A stretch of DNA of 64,000 nucleotides from Bradyrhizobium cytisi (lineage in GTDB: Bacteria > Pseudomonadota > Alphaproteobacteria > Rhizobiales > Xanthobacteraceae), in the NCBI RefSeq assembly GCF_008123515.1, contig NZ_VSSR01000039.1, positions 1 to 64,000 of the forward strand. Reading direction: 5' to 3'. Below, one piece after another: positions 25,690-33,913 of the stretch (position 1 is its first letter; the number at the start of each line of letters is the position of its first letter). A program made the position numbers and the translations under genes. The notes below the pieces were generated by a model, which worked only from the letters and a program-made list of their open reading frames with translations, was not told the DNA's origin and ran no database searches.

Positions 25690-26112
25690 TCAGATGATGG
25701 GAGGGCGATAGAGCCGGGGCGGCGCTGCGCTGTGCAGGCTGGCCACGATCTCGGGCGCGCAGCTGGAAACCGGCTGAAGCGGCTTTGCGAAGCTCGGGAG
25801 ATCGGCCGGTAACGCGCTGATGCACATCATGGCGCAGCACGGGCCAGCCTTGCCCTTGCCGTCATGATGATGCGGGGCAGGCGTGTCCTGCGCGGCGGCC
25901 TGGTGATGCGCATGCATCGCCGCGTGGTCACGCGTCACGTCGCCATGCATGTGGCTGGCCGGCATCTGATGATGCACGGCCACAAGGTCGGCGAGCGGAG
26001 CTTCGTCGCCAAGGCATGGTGCTGGACCACTGCCCCAGGCGAGGCTTGCCGCCGGCGCGAGCACGCAGAACAGATAGGCCAGCGCAATGAAGCGCCCCAC
26101 CCTGATCCGCAT
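25690..26112 (-). CDS. His/Met-rich exported protein, first gene of the copper operon
   Basis: The 140-residue product has a signal-like segment (MRIRVGRFIALAYLFCVLAPAASLA) and a His-rich middle (VHHQMPASHMHGD...HAHHQAAAQDTPAPHHHDG) followed by CCAMMC. Such composition suggests metal binding in the periplasm. No clear Shine-Dalgarno is seen; ATG 26136 would add eight residues. The gene is 78 bp upstream of the small lipoprotein, so it probably heads the operon. No family name is recognised. Confidence 0.65.
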   Translation of the reverse strand: MRIRVGRFIALAYLFCVLAPAASLAWGSGPAPCLGDEAPLADLVAVHHQMPASHMHGDVTRDHAAMHAHHQAAAQDTPAPHHHDGKGKAGPCCAMMCISALPADLPSFAKPLQPVSSCAPEIVASLHSAAPPRLYRPPII

Positions 26113-26284
26113 CGATCGCGTCAATTGCAACAACATTCCGACAGCATGCTCCGCGCGGCGTTGTTGCCCACGCAGATTGCAAACTAATGGCAAAGCGCGA
26201 TTTCGCCAAGCTCCTTCTTACCGCAGTGCACCGCGCATGCCCATTATCGCGGCACGATGCTTGACCGCGAGGCGATCCGCGAAC

Positions 26285-27550
26285 ATGTTCCGCGCCGTGC
26301 ACGCACCAAATCACCCAGAACAGAAACCGGCCTCATTCAGCCCTGACTCCCGTCAGGCCTGGGTGCGGCTCTTGCTCGCACTGCTGATCGGCTCGATCGG
26401 CGGCGTCGGCATGTGGGCGGTCGTCGTGGTGATTCCGGTCGTGCAGGCCGAATTCTCCGCCACGCGCGGCGCGGTGTCGCTGGCCTTCACACTGATGATG
26501 TTCGGCTTCGGGCTCGGCGGCGTGATCGCCGGCAAGATCACCGACAAGTTCGGCATCGTGCCGGCCATGGCGATCAGCATCGCCTTCCTCGGCGTCGCCA
26601 ATACACTGGCGGGGCTCTCGACCCAGCTCTGGCAGTTCGTCGCCGCCTATTTCCTGATCGGCCTCGGCACGTCAGCGACCTTCGCGCCGCTGATGGCGGA
26701 GGCCTCGCACTGGTTCGAGCGCTATCGCGGGCTGGCCGTGACCATCGTCGCGAGCGGCAATTACGTCGCCGGCACGATCTGGCCGCCGCTCATCAGCTCG
26801 GGCATCGAGAGGATCGGCTGGCGCACCACTCATGTCGGTATCGCCCTGGTCTGCGTTAGCCTGATGTCGATCCTGGTGCTGGTCCTGCGCGCGCAGATGG
26901 GCGACGACAAGGTCCGCAATCACGCCAATGCGCCGCCGCCGCGGGTCGATCTCAGGCTCTCGACCAACACGCTGACGGTGCTGCTCTCGATCGCCAGCAT
27001 CTCCTGCTGCGTCGCCATGGCGATGCCGCAGGTGCATATCGTCGCCTATTGCGGCGATCTTGGTTACGGCGTGGCGCGCGGCGCCGAGATGCTGTCGCTG
27101 ATGATGGCCTGCGGCATCGTCAGCCGCATCGGCTCCGGCTATCTTGCGGACAAGATCGGCGGCATTCCGACATTGCTGATCGGAGCACTGGCGCAGGGTT
27201 TTGCGCTGGTGTTCTACCTGTTCTTCGATAGCCTCGCCTCGCTCTACCTGATCTCCGCGATGTTCGGCCTGTTCCAGGGCGGCATCGTGCCGAGCTATGC
27301 CATCATCGTGCGCGAGGCGATGCCGGCCAGTGAAGCCGCGACCCGCGTCGGCATCGTCATCTTCGCCTCCGTGTTCGGCATGTCCTTTGGTGGCTGGGTG
27401 TCCGGCGTCATCTTCGATGCCACCGGCTCCTACGCGGCTGCGTTCGCCAACGGCGTGGCGTGGAATGCCCTCAATGTCGGAATCGTGCTGATGCTGTTGA
27501 TCCGCTCGCGGATGAATTCGGTCAAGACGGGTCCGGGTTTTGCGACTTAG
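26285..27550 (+). CDS. MFS transporter (oxalate/formate antiporter-like)
   Basis: The 421-residue protein has about 12 membrane helices and major-facilitator signatures: GFGLGGVIAGKITDKFG between TM2 and TM3 and RIGSGYLADKIGG in the second half. Similar proteins carry monocarboxylates or oxalate, but the substrate cannot be read from the sequence. ATG 26285 is chosen; an ATG 198 bp upstream would precede the hydrophobic core with unrelated sequence. Its stop overlaps the TTG start of lspA by 11 bp. Confidence 0.85.
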   Translation: MFRAVHAPNHPEQKPASFSPDSRQAWVRLLLALLIGSIGGVGMWAVVVVIPVVQAEFSATRGAVSLAFTLMMFGFGLGGVIAGKITDKFGIVPAMAISIAFLGVANTLAGLSTQLWQFVAAYFLIGLGTSATFAPLMAEASHWFERYRGLAVTIVASGNYVAGTIWPPLISSGIERIGWRTTHVGIALVCVSLMSILVLVLRAQMGDDKVRNHANAPPPRVDLRLSTNTLTVLLSIASISCCVAMAMPQVHIVAYCGDLGYGVARGAEMLSLMMACGIVSRIGSGYLADKIGGIPTLLIGALAQGFALVFYLFFDSLASLYLISAMFGLFQGGIVPSYAIIVREAMPASEAATRVGIVIFASVFGMSFGGWVSGVIFDATGSYAAAFANGVAWNALNVGIVLMLLIRSRMNSVKTGPGFAT

Positions 27551-28040
27551 GACGACGCCACATGTCAGCTTCCGCTGGATCTGGTTGATCCTTGTTGTCG
27601 TGCTGCTGGATCAGGGCACGAAAAAGCTCGTCGTCGACCTGCTGGAGCCGGAGCGTCCGCTGCTCATTCTGTCGTCCACGGTATTGCCATGCATCGACTT
27701 CGTGCTCTCCTACAATAAAGGCGTCTCGTTCAGCTTCCTGCGGCTTGCCGACGATGCGCAACGCTGGCCGCTGGTTGGTCTCTCGCTTCTCGCCTGCGGA
27801 CTGTTGGCCTGGTGGCTCCGCCGCGTGGCGCCGTGCCAGCCGATCCTGGCAACCGGACTTGCCCTGATCATTGGCGGTGCGCTTGGCAATATGCTGGACC
27901 GCGCGCGGATTGGCTCGGTGATCGACTTCGTCCATCTCTCCTATCAGGCCTGGTCGTTCGCCATCTTCAATGTCGCGGACGCGGCGATCACCTTGGGCGC
28001 CATTGCGACCGTAGTGTCTTTATGTCTGGAAGCGACCTAG
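27540..28040 (+). CDS. lspA: Lipoprotein signal peptidase (LspA), TTG start
   Basis: The 166-residue membrane aspartyl protease cleaves lipoprotein signal peptides in the inner membrane. It has four hydrophobic segments and the catalytic-Asp motifs GGALGNMLDRARIGSVIDFVHL and FAIFNVADAAIT, plus an N-terminal DQGTKK. No ATG or GTG fits, so translation probably begins at TTG 27540, inside the end of the MFS gene, by coupling. Linkage to an MFS transporter is unusual, since lspA usually sits near ileS, so this may be a second copy. The stop codon overlaps that of the convergent gene. Confidence 0.87.
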   Translation: MRLRTTPHVSFRWIWLILVVVLLDQGTKKLVVDLLEPERPLLILSSTVLPCIDFVLSYNKGVSFSFLRLADDAQRWPLVGLSLLACGLLAWWLRRVAPCQPILATGLALIIGGALGNMLDRARIGSVIDFVHLSYQAWSFAIFNVADAAITLGAIATVVSLCLEAT

Positions 28041-28444
28041 ACCGCCTGTCCTGCCCTCAGCAGCGAGCAGCCGGTGATCTTGTAACCTCCGTCCGCCTGC
28101 TGCTCGAGCGTGTAGAGCGCTTCCCAGGCTTCGCCGTTGGCATCGATGATGTGAACCCGCTGGGCGACGGAGCTGCCTTCGATCTTGCTCTCGCCGAACT
28201 CAAAGCTCTTGTGACGATAGACCGGCGCGTAGCCGTTCTGCACCATGGACATGAAGATGTCGGGCGCGGGGAAGATCTCCCGGATCGCCGGCGCGGCGTA
28301 GGAATAGGCGGCCGCTGCGTCGTCATGGCTCAAGGCTTGTTCCTGCGCTCGGATCACGCCTTGCGCTGTCGCGATGTCGTCGGCACGTGCGGAGATGGAA
28401 CTGCAAGCAATACTAAGAACAACGAGCACGGCGGCAATGCGCAT
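28037..28444 (-). CDS. DUF4864 secreted protein
   Basis: This 135-residue protein has a signal peptide (MRIAAVLVVLSIACSSISARA) and a DUF4864-like body: IRAQEQALSHDDAAAAYSYAAPAIREIFPAPDIFMSMVQNGYAPVYR and ending YKITGCSLLRAGQAV. The family has a small SnoaL/NTF2-like fold without a proven role. ATG 28444 places the signal peptide correctly. It overlaps the lspA stop by 4 bp in convergent orientation. Confidence 0.8.
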   Translation of the reverse strand: MRIAAVLVVLSIACSSISARADDIATAQGVIRAQEQALSHDDAAAAYSYAAPAIREIFPAPDIFMSMVQNGYAPVYRHKSFEFGESKIEGSSVAQRVHIIDANGEAWEALYTLEQQADGGYKITGCSLLRAGQAV

Positions 28445-28509
28445 GGCAGGCTCCGCGTTGAAATCCCGGCTATGCTGATCGTAGCACGACCTTGGCAACT
28501 ACGGACGCG

Positions 28510-29148
28510 CTATCGCTTCGGTTTCGCGGCCGGCTTCGCGCGCTTGGTGGTGTGCGCCTTTGGCTTTGCGACGGGCTGCACGCGAAGACCATCGACGAAC
28601 ACGTCGAGGAGCCGCAGTGCGGTTGACTGCCAGCCGGGCTGGTCGTGGATGTAGCACATGCCGAAGAACGCGCGCAGCAAGTCCTCGGGACTGATGTCGG
28701 CACGCATCTCGCCGGCCGCGACTGCGCGGTCGAGCAGCGAGCCGGTCGCCTTCGTCAGCCGGTCGAACGAGAAGGCGTGCAGCTCGGACCCGCTCTGCAC
28801 CGCGAGCGCCAGGGCCGCCACCATGCCTTTCTTGGTGGCGACGAATTCGACACCTGAACGCAGCCAGCGCCTGAGCGCATCGACCGGATCCTTGGCGTTC
28901 TTCAACTGCTCGGCGAACTCGCTGAGCTGCTCGACCTCGCGCCGGTACACCGCCTCGAACAGATCCTCGCGCGTCGGGAAATGCCGGTAGAGCGTGCCGA
29001 TGCCGACGCCTGCGCGTTTGGCCACGGCCTCCAGGCTCGCCTCCGGGCCGCCCGCGTTGAACACGACCTTGGCTGCCTCGAGCACGAGTTCGCGATTGCG
29101 CACGGCATCGGCGCGGGGCTTGCGGGTCCGGTCGGTGTGGTCGTCCAT
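28510..29148 (-). CDS. TetR-family regulator with Lys/Ala/Pro-rich tail
   Basis: The 212-residue regulator has an N-terminal TetR helix-turn-helix (LVLEAAKVVFNAGG...VAKRAGVGIGTLYRHFPTREDLFEAVY) and a helical ligand domain. Its last 21 residues are PVAKPKAHTTKRAKPAAKPKR, a basic histone-H1-like tail that may add non-specific DNA affinity. It is divergent from the molybdenum hydroxylase operon (29392-33189), its probable target. GGTT-N6-AACC at 29172-29185 is a candidate operator. ATG 29148 is preferred to one six codons upstream. Confidence 0.88.
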   Translation of the reverse strand: MDDHTDRTRKPRADAVRNRELVLEAAKVVFNAGGPEASLEAVAKRAGVGIGTLYRHFPTREDLFEAVYRREVEQLSEFAEQLKNAKDPVDALRRWLRSGVEFVATKKGMVAALALAVQSGSELHAFSFDRLTKATGSLLDRAVAAGEMRADISPEDLLRAFFGMCYIHDQPGWQSTALRLLDVFVDGLRVQPVAKPKAHTTKRAKPAAKPKR

Positions 29149-29391
29149 GCCGGCAATGTAGATCACGAATTGGTTAGATTGAACCCTTGGCTAGCTGCAC
29201 CGCGTTGTCTGCGCACGGGCTTTTGACGAATTCCAAATATTTTCCAGTGACCCTTGTTAAGCGGAGGCTGCCTCCGTATCTTCGCTGAGGTGCCAGTCCT
29301 GACCCACGTCCGGGGCGGCGCGATATCGACGGCGGCCACGGCGGTGGCGCGCCGGGCGATGAGCCATGTCCATATCTGATCGGAGCCTTGT

Positions 29392-29889
29392 ATGAACCAC
29401 TCCATCAGCCTCACCGTGAACGGTGCGCGGCGCGATTTCGTCCTCGACGATCCGCGCGTCACGCTGCTCGATCTCCTGCGTGAGCGCCTCCATCTGACCG
29501 GAACCAAGAAAGGATGCGACCGCGGCCAGTGCGGTGCCTGCACTATTCTGGTCGACGGCAAGCGCATCAATTCCTGCCTCGCGCTCGCCATTAGCCATGA
29601 CGGCGCCGACATCCTCACCATCGAGGGCGTTGCGCGCGGCGATCAGCTTCATCCGGTCCAGGCGGCCTTCATCGCCCATGACGGATTCCAGTGCGGCTTC
29701 TGCACGCCCGGCCAGATCATGAGCGCCATCGGCATGATGCAGGAAGCCCAGGCCGGCAACGATCCCGAGCGCATCCGCGAATGCATGAGCGGCAATCTCT
29801 GCCGCTGCGGCGCCTATGCCGGCATCGTCGATGCCGTGCTCGAGGCGCAGGCCGGTGCCGACGAATCCAACCAGAGGCGCTCCGCATGA
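29392..29889 (+). CDS. [2Fe-2S] subunit of xanthine dehydrogenase-family molybdenum hydroxylase
   Basis: The 165-residue small subunit has both iron-sulfur domains: the plant-ferredoxin type GCDRGQCGACTILVDGKRINSC and the helical CGFCTPGQ...CMSGNLCRCGAY. It passes electrons from the molybdenum site to FAD in aldehyde oxidoreductases such as PaoABC/YagTSR. No Tat signal is present, unlike PaoA, so the enzyme is probably cytoplasmic. Its stop overlaps the next start in ATGA. The 243 bp upstream, shared with the TetR gene, holds the promoter. Confidence 0.92.
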   Translation: MNHSISLTVNGARRDFVLDDPRVTLLDLLRERLHLTGTKKGCDRGQCGACTILVDGKRINSCLALAISHDGADILTIEGVARGDQLHPVQAAFIAHDGFQCGFCTPGQIMSAIGMMQEAQAGNDPERIRECMSGNLCRCGAYAGIVDAVLEAQAGADESNQRRSA

Positions 29890-30941
29890 AGCAGTTCGAT
29901 TATGTCAGGCCTGCCACCGTCGCTGAAGCCGTTGCCGCCGCCGCCCAGCCGGGCGCGACCTATCTCGCCGCCGGCACCAATCTGCTCGACCTGATGAAGG
30001 GCGGTGTCAGCCGTCCGGATCGGTTGGTCGACGTCACGCATCTCGATGGTCTCGATCAGATCGAGCGTCTCGCGGATGGAAGCGTGCGCATCGGCGCGTT
30101 GGTGAGCAATGCCGATCTCGCGCATGATGCAGAATTTGCAAAATCCTATCCGGCCGTCGTGGAAGCGCTGCTCTCCGGCGCGTCGGCGCAATTGCGCAAT
30201 GCCGCGACTGTGGGCGGCAATCTGCTGCAGCGGACCCGTTGCGCATATTTCTACGACACCGCCAGCCGCTGCAACAAGCGCGAGGCCGGCTCGGGCTGCG
30301 ACGCCCGCGAGGGCGAGAACCGCACGCACGCCGTGCTCGGCTGGAGTGAAAGCTGTATCGCCACGCATCCGTCCGACTTCTGCGTGCCGCTGGTGGCGCT
30401 CGACGCCATCGTCGAGATCGAAGGCAGGAACGGTCGTCGCGAGATCGCGCTCGACGAATTGCATCGCCTGCCCGGCCATACGCCCGAGCGTGAATCAGCG
30501 CTTGAGCCCGGCGACCTCATCGTCGCGGTGCGTCTGCCGCCCGCGGCGCCTGGTTTTGCAGCGCATGCGCGCTATCTTAAGGTTCGCGAGCGCACGTCCT
30601 ACGCGTTTGCCGTTGTCTCGGCTGCTGCGGCGCTACGGATCGAGAATGGCAAGATCGCGGAGGCGCGACTTGCGCTTGGCGGCGTCGCCGCAAAGCCCTG
30701 GCGTGCCCGCGCCGCGGAGGATGTGCTGAGGGGCGTCGCACCGACGGCAGATGCTTTCCAGGACGCCGCATGGCGCGCACTCGCCGACGCAAAGCCGTCC
30801 GGCGACAACGCCTACAAGATCGAGCTCGCGCGCCGCATCGTCGTGCGCGCGCTGACCCTTGCTGCCGCCGGCACGCCCGCGCGTATCCCCGCTCTGCCGG
30901 CTTCTCCCTTTGCCTCGACGTCTGGAGCCATCCATGCCTGA
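29886..30941 (+). CDS. FAD-binding subunit of molybdenum hydroxylase (PaoB/YagS-like)
   Basis: The 351-residue medium subunit has the FAD motif YLAAGTNLLDLMKGG, the second nucleotide segment AQLRNAATVGGNLLQRTRC, and a cysteine set (RCAYFYDTASRCNKR...GCDARE) that in PaoB-type subunits binds an extra [4Fe-4S] cluster. It overlaps the small-subunit gene by 4 bp and the large-subunit gene by 8 bp, so production is tightly coupled. The oxidised substrate is unknown; aromatic aldehydes are typical for the PaoABC group. Confidence 0.9.
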   Translation: MKQFDYVRPATVAEAVAAAAQPGATYLAAGTNLLDLMKGGVSRPDRLVDVTHLDGLDQIERLADGSVRIGALVSNADLAHDAEFAKSYPAVVEALLSGASAQLRNAATVGGNLLQRTRCAYFYDTASRCNKREAGSGCDAREGENRTHAVLGWSESCIATHPSDFCVPLVALDAIVEIEGRNGRREIALDELHRLPGHTPERESALEPGDLIVAVRLPPAAPGFAAHARYLKVRERTSYAFAVVSAAAALRIENGKIAEARLALGGVAAKPWRARAAEDVLRGVAPTADAFQDAAWRALADAKPSGDNAYKIELARRIVVRALTLAAAGTPARIPALPASPFASTSGAIHA

Positions 30942-33189
30942 GCTCAATCTCACCAGCGCCCCCGCCCATCTTCGCCATGGCTCGAGCATCGGCCAGCCGC
31001 TGACCCGCCGCGACGGCGTGCTCAAGGTCAAGGGGCAGGCGACCTACGCCGCCGACAATCATCCGCCCGGCATGCTGTTTGCGGTGATGGCGGTTTCCAG
31101 CATCGCACATGGCCGCGTGACCTCGCTCGATGTCGCTGCCGCCAAGCGTCATCCCGGCGTCGTCGACGTCATGACGCCTGACCACAAGCCGCAGCTCGCG
31201 ATCGATCCGGAGATCAAGACCAATCCATTCGTGTTCCGGATGGAGGTGCTGCAGAGCAACGAGGTCCGCTACGCCAACCAGCCCATCGCCGTCGTGATCG
31301 CCGAGACGCTCGAGGCGGCGACCGAAGGCGCGGTGCTGCTGGCGCCGTGCTATGAGACGCTGCCCGCCCTCGTCGGCCTCGATGCCGGCGAGAGTTTTGT
31401 GCCGCCTGTCGTTGGCGTCGGCAATCCCGCGGAAAATCATCGTGGCGATGTCGAGGCAGGCCTCGCATCGGCCGAGAAGCAAATCGACGTCGTCTACGAG
31501 ACGCCGCCGCAATACCACAACGCCATGGAGCCGCATGCGATCGTTGCTAGCTGGGATGATGACAGTGTGCAGATCGACATGCCCACCCAAGGTCTCATGT
31601 TGTCGCTGACGCGCGTCGCCGAACTGTTCGGCATCGCGCATGACAAGATCCATATCCGCAGCCCGTTCCTCGGTGGCGGCTTTGGCTCCAAGGGGCTCAT
31701 GGCCGGTCCTCCCGTGCTCGGTCTGATGGCCGCAAAACTGGTCGGCAGGCCGGTCAAGCTCGTGCTGCGCCGTGAGCAGATGTATGGCCCGGTCGGCCAT
31801 CGTGCGCCGACACGTCAGCGCTTGCGCATCGGCGCCGACGGTGAGGGGTGCCTGACTGCGCTCGACCACCATGCGCGCACCGTGTCGAGCACGTTCGATG
31901 ATTTCTACGAACCGGCCGCCGACGCGTCGCATACGCTCTATGCCGCGCCTGCGATCCGCACCTCGCACGATGCTGTGCGCGTCAATACCGGCACGCCATT
32001 GTTCATGCGTGCGCCGGGCGAGGCGACGGGATCGATTGCGCTGGAAAGCGCGATCGACGAGATGGCCTGGGCTTGCGGCATGGATCCGCTGGCCTTCCGG
32101 CTGAAGAACTACGCCGAGGTCGAGCCGATCACCGGCAAGCCGTTCTCGTCCAAAGCGCTGCGCGCCTGCTACGATCAGGGCGCGGCGCGCTTCGGCTGGT
32201 CGAAGCGCTCGCTGCAGCCGCGCCAGACGCGCGACGATGCCGGCCTGCTCGTCGGCTGGGGCATGGGCACCGCGACCTTCCCGGCGCTGATGTTCCAGGC
32301 GGAGGCGCGCGCCGCGATCCGCCGTGACGGCACCGGCGCGATGGAGATCGGCGCGCATGACATGGGGCAGGGCGCCTGGACGGCGCTGGCCCAGATCGCA
32401 GCCGACGCCGTCGGGCTCGATATCGACCGCGTCGAGTTCAAGGCGGGGACATCAGATCTGCCCGATGCCGGCATCGCCGGAGGCTCGGCGCACACTGCAA
32501 CCGCCGGTGCGGCGATCCACAGCGCCGGCGCGGCCGTGATCGCAAAACTCGCCGATCTCGCCACCAAGGACCAGCGCTCGCCGCTGTTTGGCGCCGGCAA
32601 TGCCGGCGTGATCGCGCGCGACGGCCGGTTGATCCGGCGCGACGACGAGAACCGCAGCGAGAGCTACACCGAGATCCTGGCCCGTGCCGGCGTCGCCGAG
32701 GTCGAGGCCCGCGGCACAGGTGCGCCGAATCCGGCGGCGATGGAGGAGTATGCGATGCATGCCCATGGCGCGGTGTTCGCGGAGGTGAAGGTCGATCCCG
32801 AGCTCGGGCAGATCCGCGTCACCCGCATGGTCGGCGCCTTCGCCGCGGGGCGCATCGTCAATCCGCATCTGGTGAAGAGCCAGCTGTTCGGCGGCATGAT
32901 CTGGGGCATGTCCTTTGCGCTGCACGAAGAGGCCATCACCGACCGCCGTAGCGGAAGGATCATGAACGCCAATCTCGGCGAGTACCACATCCCGGTGAAT
33001 GCCGATGTGCCGCCGCTCGATGTGATCACGGTCGACGAGTACGATCCGCACGTCAATGCGCTCGGCATCAAGGGCGTCGGCGAGATCGGCATCACCGGCA
33101 GCGCCGGCGCCGTGGCGAACGCGGTCTGGCATGCGACCGGAGTGCGGGTGCGCCGCTTCCCAATCCGGATCGAGGAGCTGCTGACGTAG
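30934..33189 (+). CDS. Molybdopterin-binding large subunit (PaoC/YagR-like)
   Basis: The 751-residue catalytic subunit binds molybdopterin cytosine dinucleotide. It has the N-terminal aldehyde oxidase hammerhead domain (GVLKVKGQATYAADN), FLGGGFGSKG, MRAPGEATGSIALESAIDEMA, and the conserved C-terminal GVGEIGITGSAGAVANAV with the catalytic glutamate. No maturation chaperone (XdhC/PaoD) gene follows; the next gene is a divergently placed regulator. Start ATG 30934 lies inside the FAD-subunit gene. Confidence 0.92.
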   Translation: MPELNLTSAPAHLRHGSSIGQPLTRRDGVLKVKGQATYAADNHPPGMLFAVMAVSSIAHGRVTSLDVAAAKRHPGVVDVMTPDHKPQLAIDPEIKTNPFVFRMEVLQSNEVRYANQPIAVVIAETLEAATEGAVLLAPCYETLPALVGLDAGESFVPPVVGVGNPAENHRGDVEAGLASAEKQIDVVYETPPQYHNAMEPHAIVASWDDDSVQIDMPTQGLMLSLTRVAELFGIAHDKIHIRSPFLGGGFGSKGLMAGPPVLGLMAAKLVGRPVKLVLRREQMYGPVGHRAPTRQRLRIGADGEGCLTALDHHARTVSSTFDDFYEPAADASHTLYAAPAIRTSHDAVRVNTGTPLFMRAPGEATGSIALESAIDEMAWACGMDPLAFRLKNYAEVEPITGKPFSSKALRACYDQGAARFGWSKRSLQPRQTRDDAGLLVGWGMGTATFPALMFQAEARAAIRRDGTGAMEIGAHDMGQGAWTALAQIAADAVGLDIDRVEFKAGTSDLPDAGIAGGSAHTATAGAAIHSAGAAVIAKLADLATKDQRSPLFGAGNAGVIARDGRLIRRDDENRSESYTEILARAGVAEVEARGTGAPNPAAMEEYAMHAHGAVFAEVKVDPELGQIRVTRMVGAFAAGRIVNPHLVKSQLFGGMIWGMSFALHEEAITDRRSGRIMNANLGEYHIPVNADVPPLDVITVDEYDPHVNALGIKGVGEIGITGSAGAVANAVWHATGVRVRRFPIRIEELLT

Positions 33190-33216
33190 CTTTGAGGCTT
33201 TCGGCCTGCCGCCGGC

Positions 33217-33765
33217 TCAAAACGTCGGTGGCGTGCAGGCCGAGATCACTTCGCACGGCTTGCCGCCGACGCAGCGGAAGCGATGCGGACGGCGGCTCTC
33301 GAAATAATAGGCATCGCCCGGATTGAGGATGCGGCGTTCATCCTCAACAGTTACTTCGAGCTTGCCCGAAATCACGATGCCGCCTTCCTCGCCGTCGTGA
33401 ACAAGATGCACGCGCCCGGTATCGCTGCCGGGCTCGTAGCGCTCCTTCAATATCTGCAGGCTGCGGCCGAACAGATTGTCGCCGACTTGCCGATACGAGA
33501 TCGGCTTCTTACCGACCTCGGTCAGCTCTTCCGAGCGGTAGAAGATCTTGCGACGACTCTCCGGCTCCAGCGCGAAGAACTCGGCGAGCCCCATCGGGAT
33601 GCCGTCGAGGATGCGCTTGAGCGCGCCGACCGACGGGTTCATCTGGTTGGATTCGATCAGCGAGATCGTCGAATTGGTGACGCCGGCGCGCTTGGCGAGC
33701 TCCCGCTGCGACAGCTTGTGGCGCGCCCGGATGAATCGCAGCCGTCCACCGATGTCGACGCTCAT
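33217..33765 (-). CDS. XRE-cupin regulator (PuuR-like)
   Basis: The 182-residue protein joins an N-terminal helix-turn-helix (LSQRELAKRAGVTNSTISLIESNQMNPSVGALKRIL) to a C-terminal cupin (VHDGEEGGIVISGKLEVTV...GDAYYFESRRPHRFRCVG). This is the architecture of PuuR and related repressors of polyamine or amino acid catabolism. It is divergent from the aminotransferase gene (148 bp), its likely target. AGGGA precedes ATG 33765; a TTG two codons upstream is less likely. Confidence 0.9.
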   Translation of the reverse strand: MSVDIGGRLRFIRARHKLSQRELAKRAGVTNSTISLIESNQMNPSVGALKRILDGIPMGLAEFFALEPESRRKIFYRSEELTEVGKKPISYRQVGDNLFGRSLQILKERYEPGSDTGRVHLVHDGEEGGIVISGKLEVTVEDERRILNPGDAYYFESRRPHRFRCVGGKPCEVISACTPPTF

Positions 33766-33913
33766 GCCCAAATCCCTGTTGCAGGTGTTGCGGATCGCGC
33801 AAATATGGACCGGCAGCCCCAGTTAAATCAATGGCTTGCAGGCCGTCAGAAAAGGACTTGTTGCGCTTTGGAAGCCGTGCCTCTGCTGTGCCGTCAGCAA
33901 AGGAGCGTGGCCC

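Noticed and set aside
30577..32358. 593-codon open frame on the minus strand
   Set aside because: It lies opposite the FAD and molybdopterin subunits, which have clear family motifs. The antisense product has no domain.
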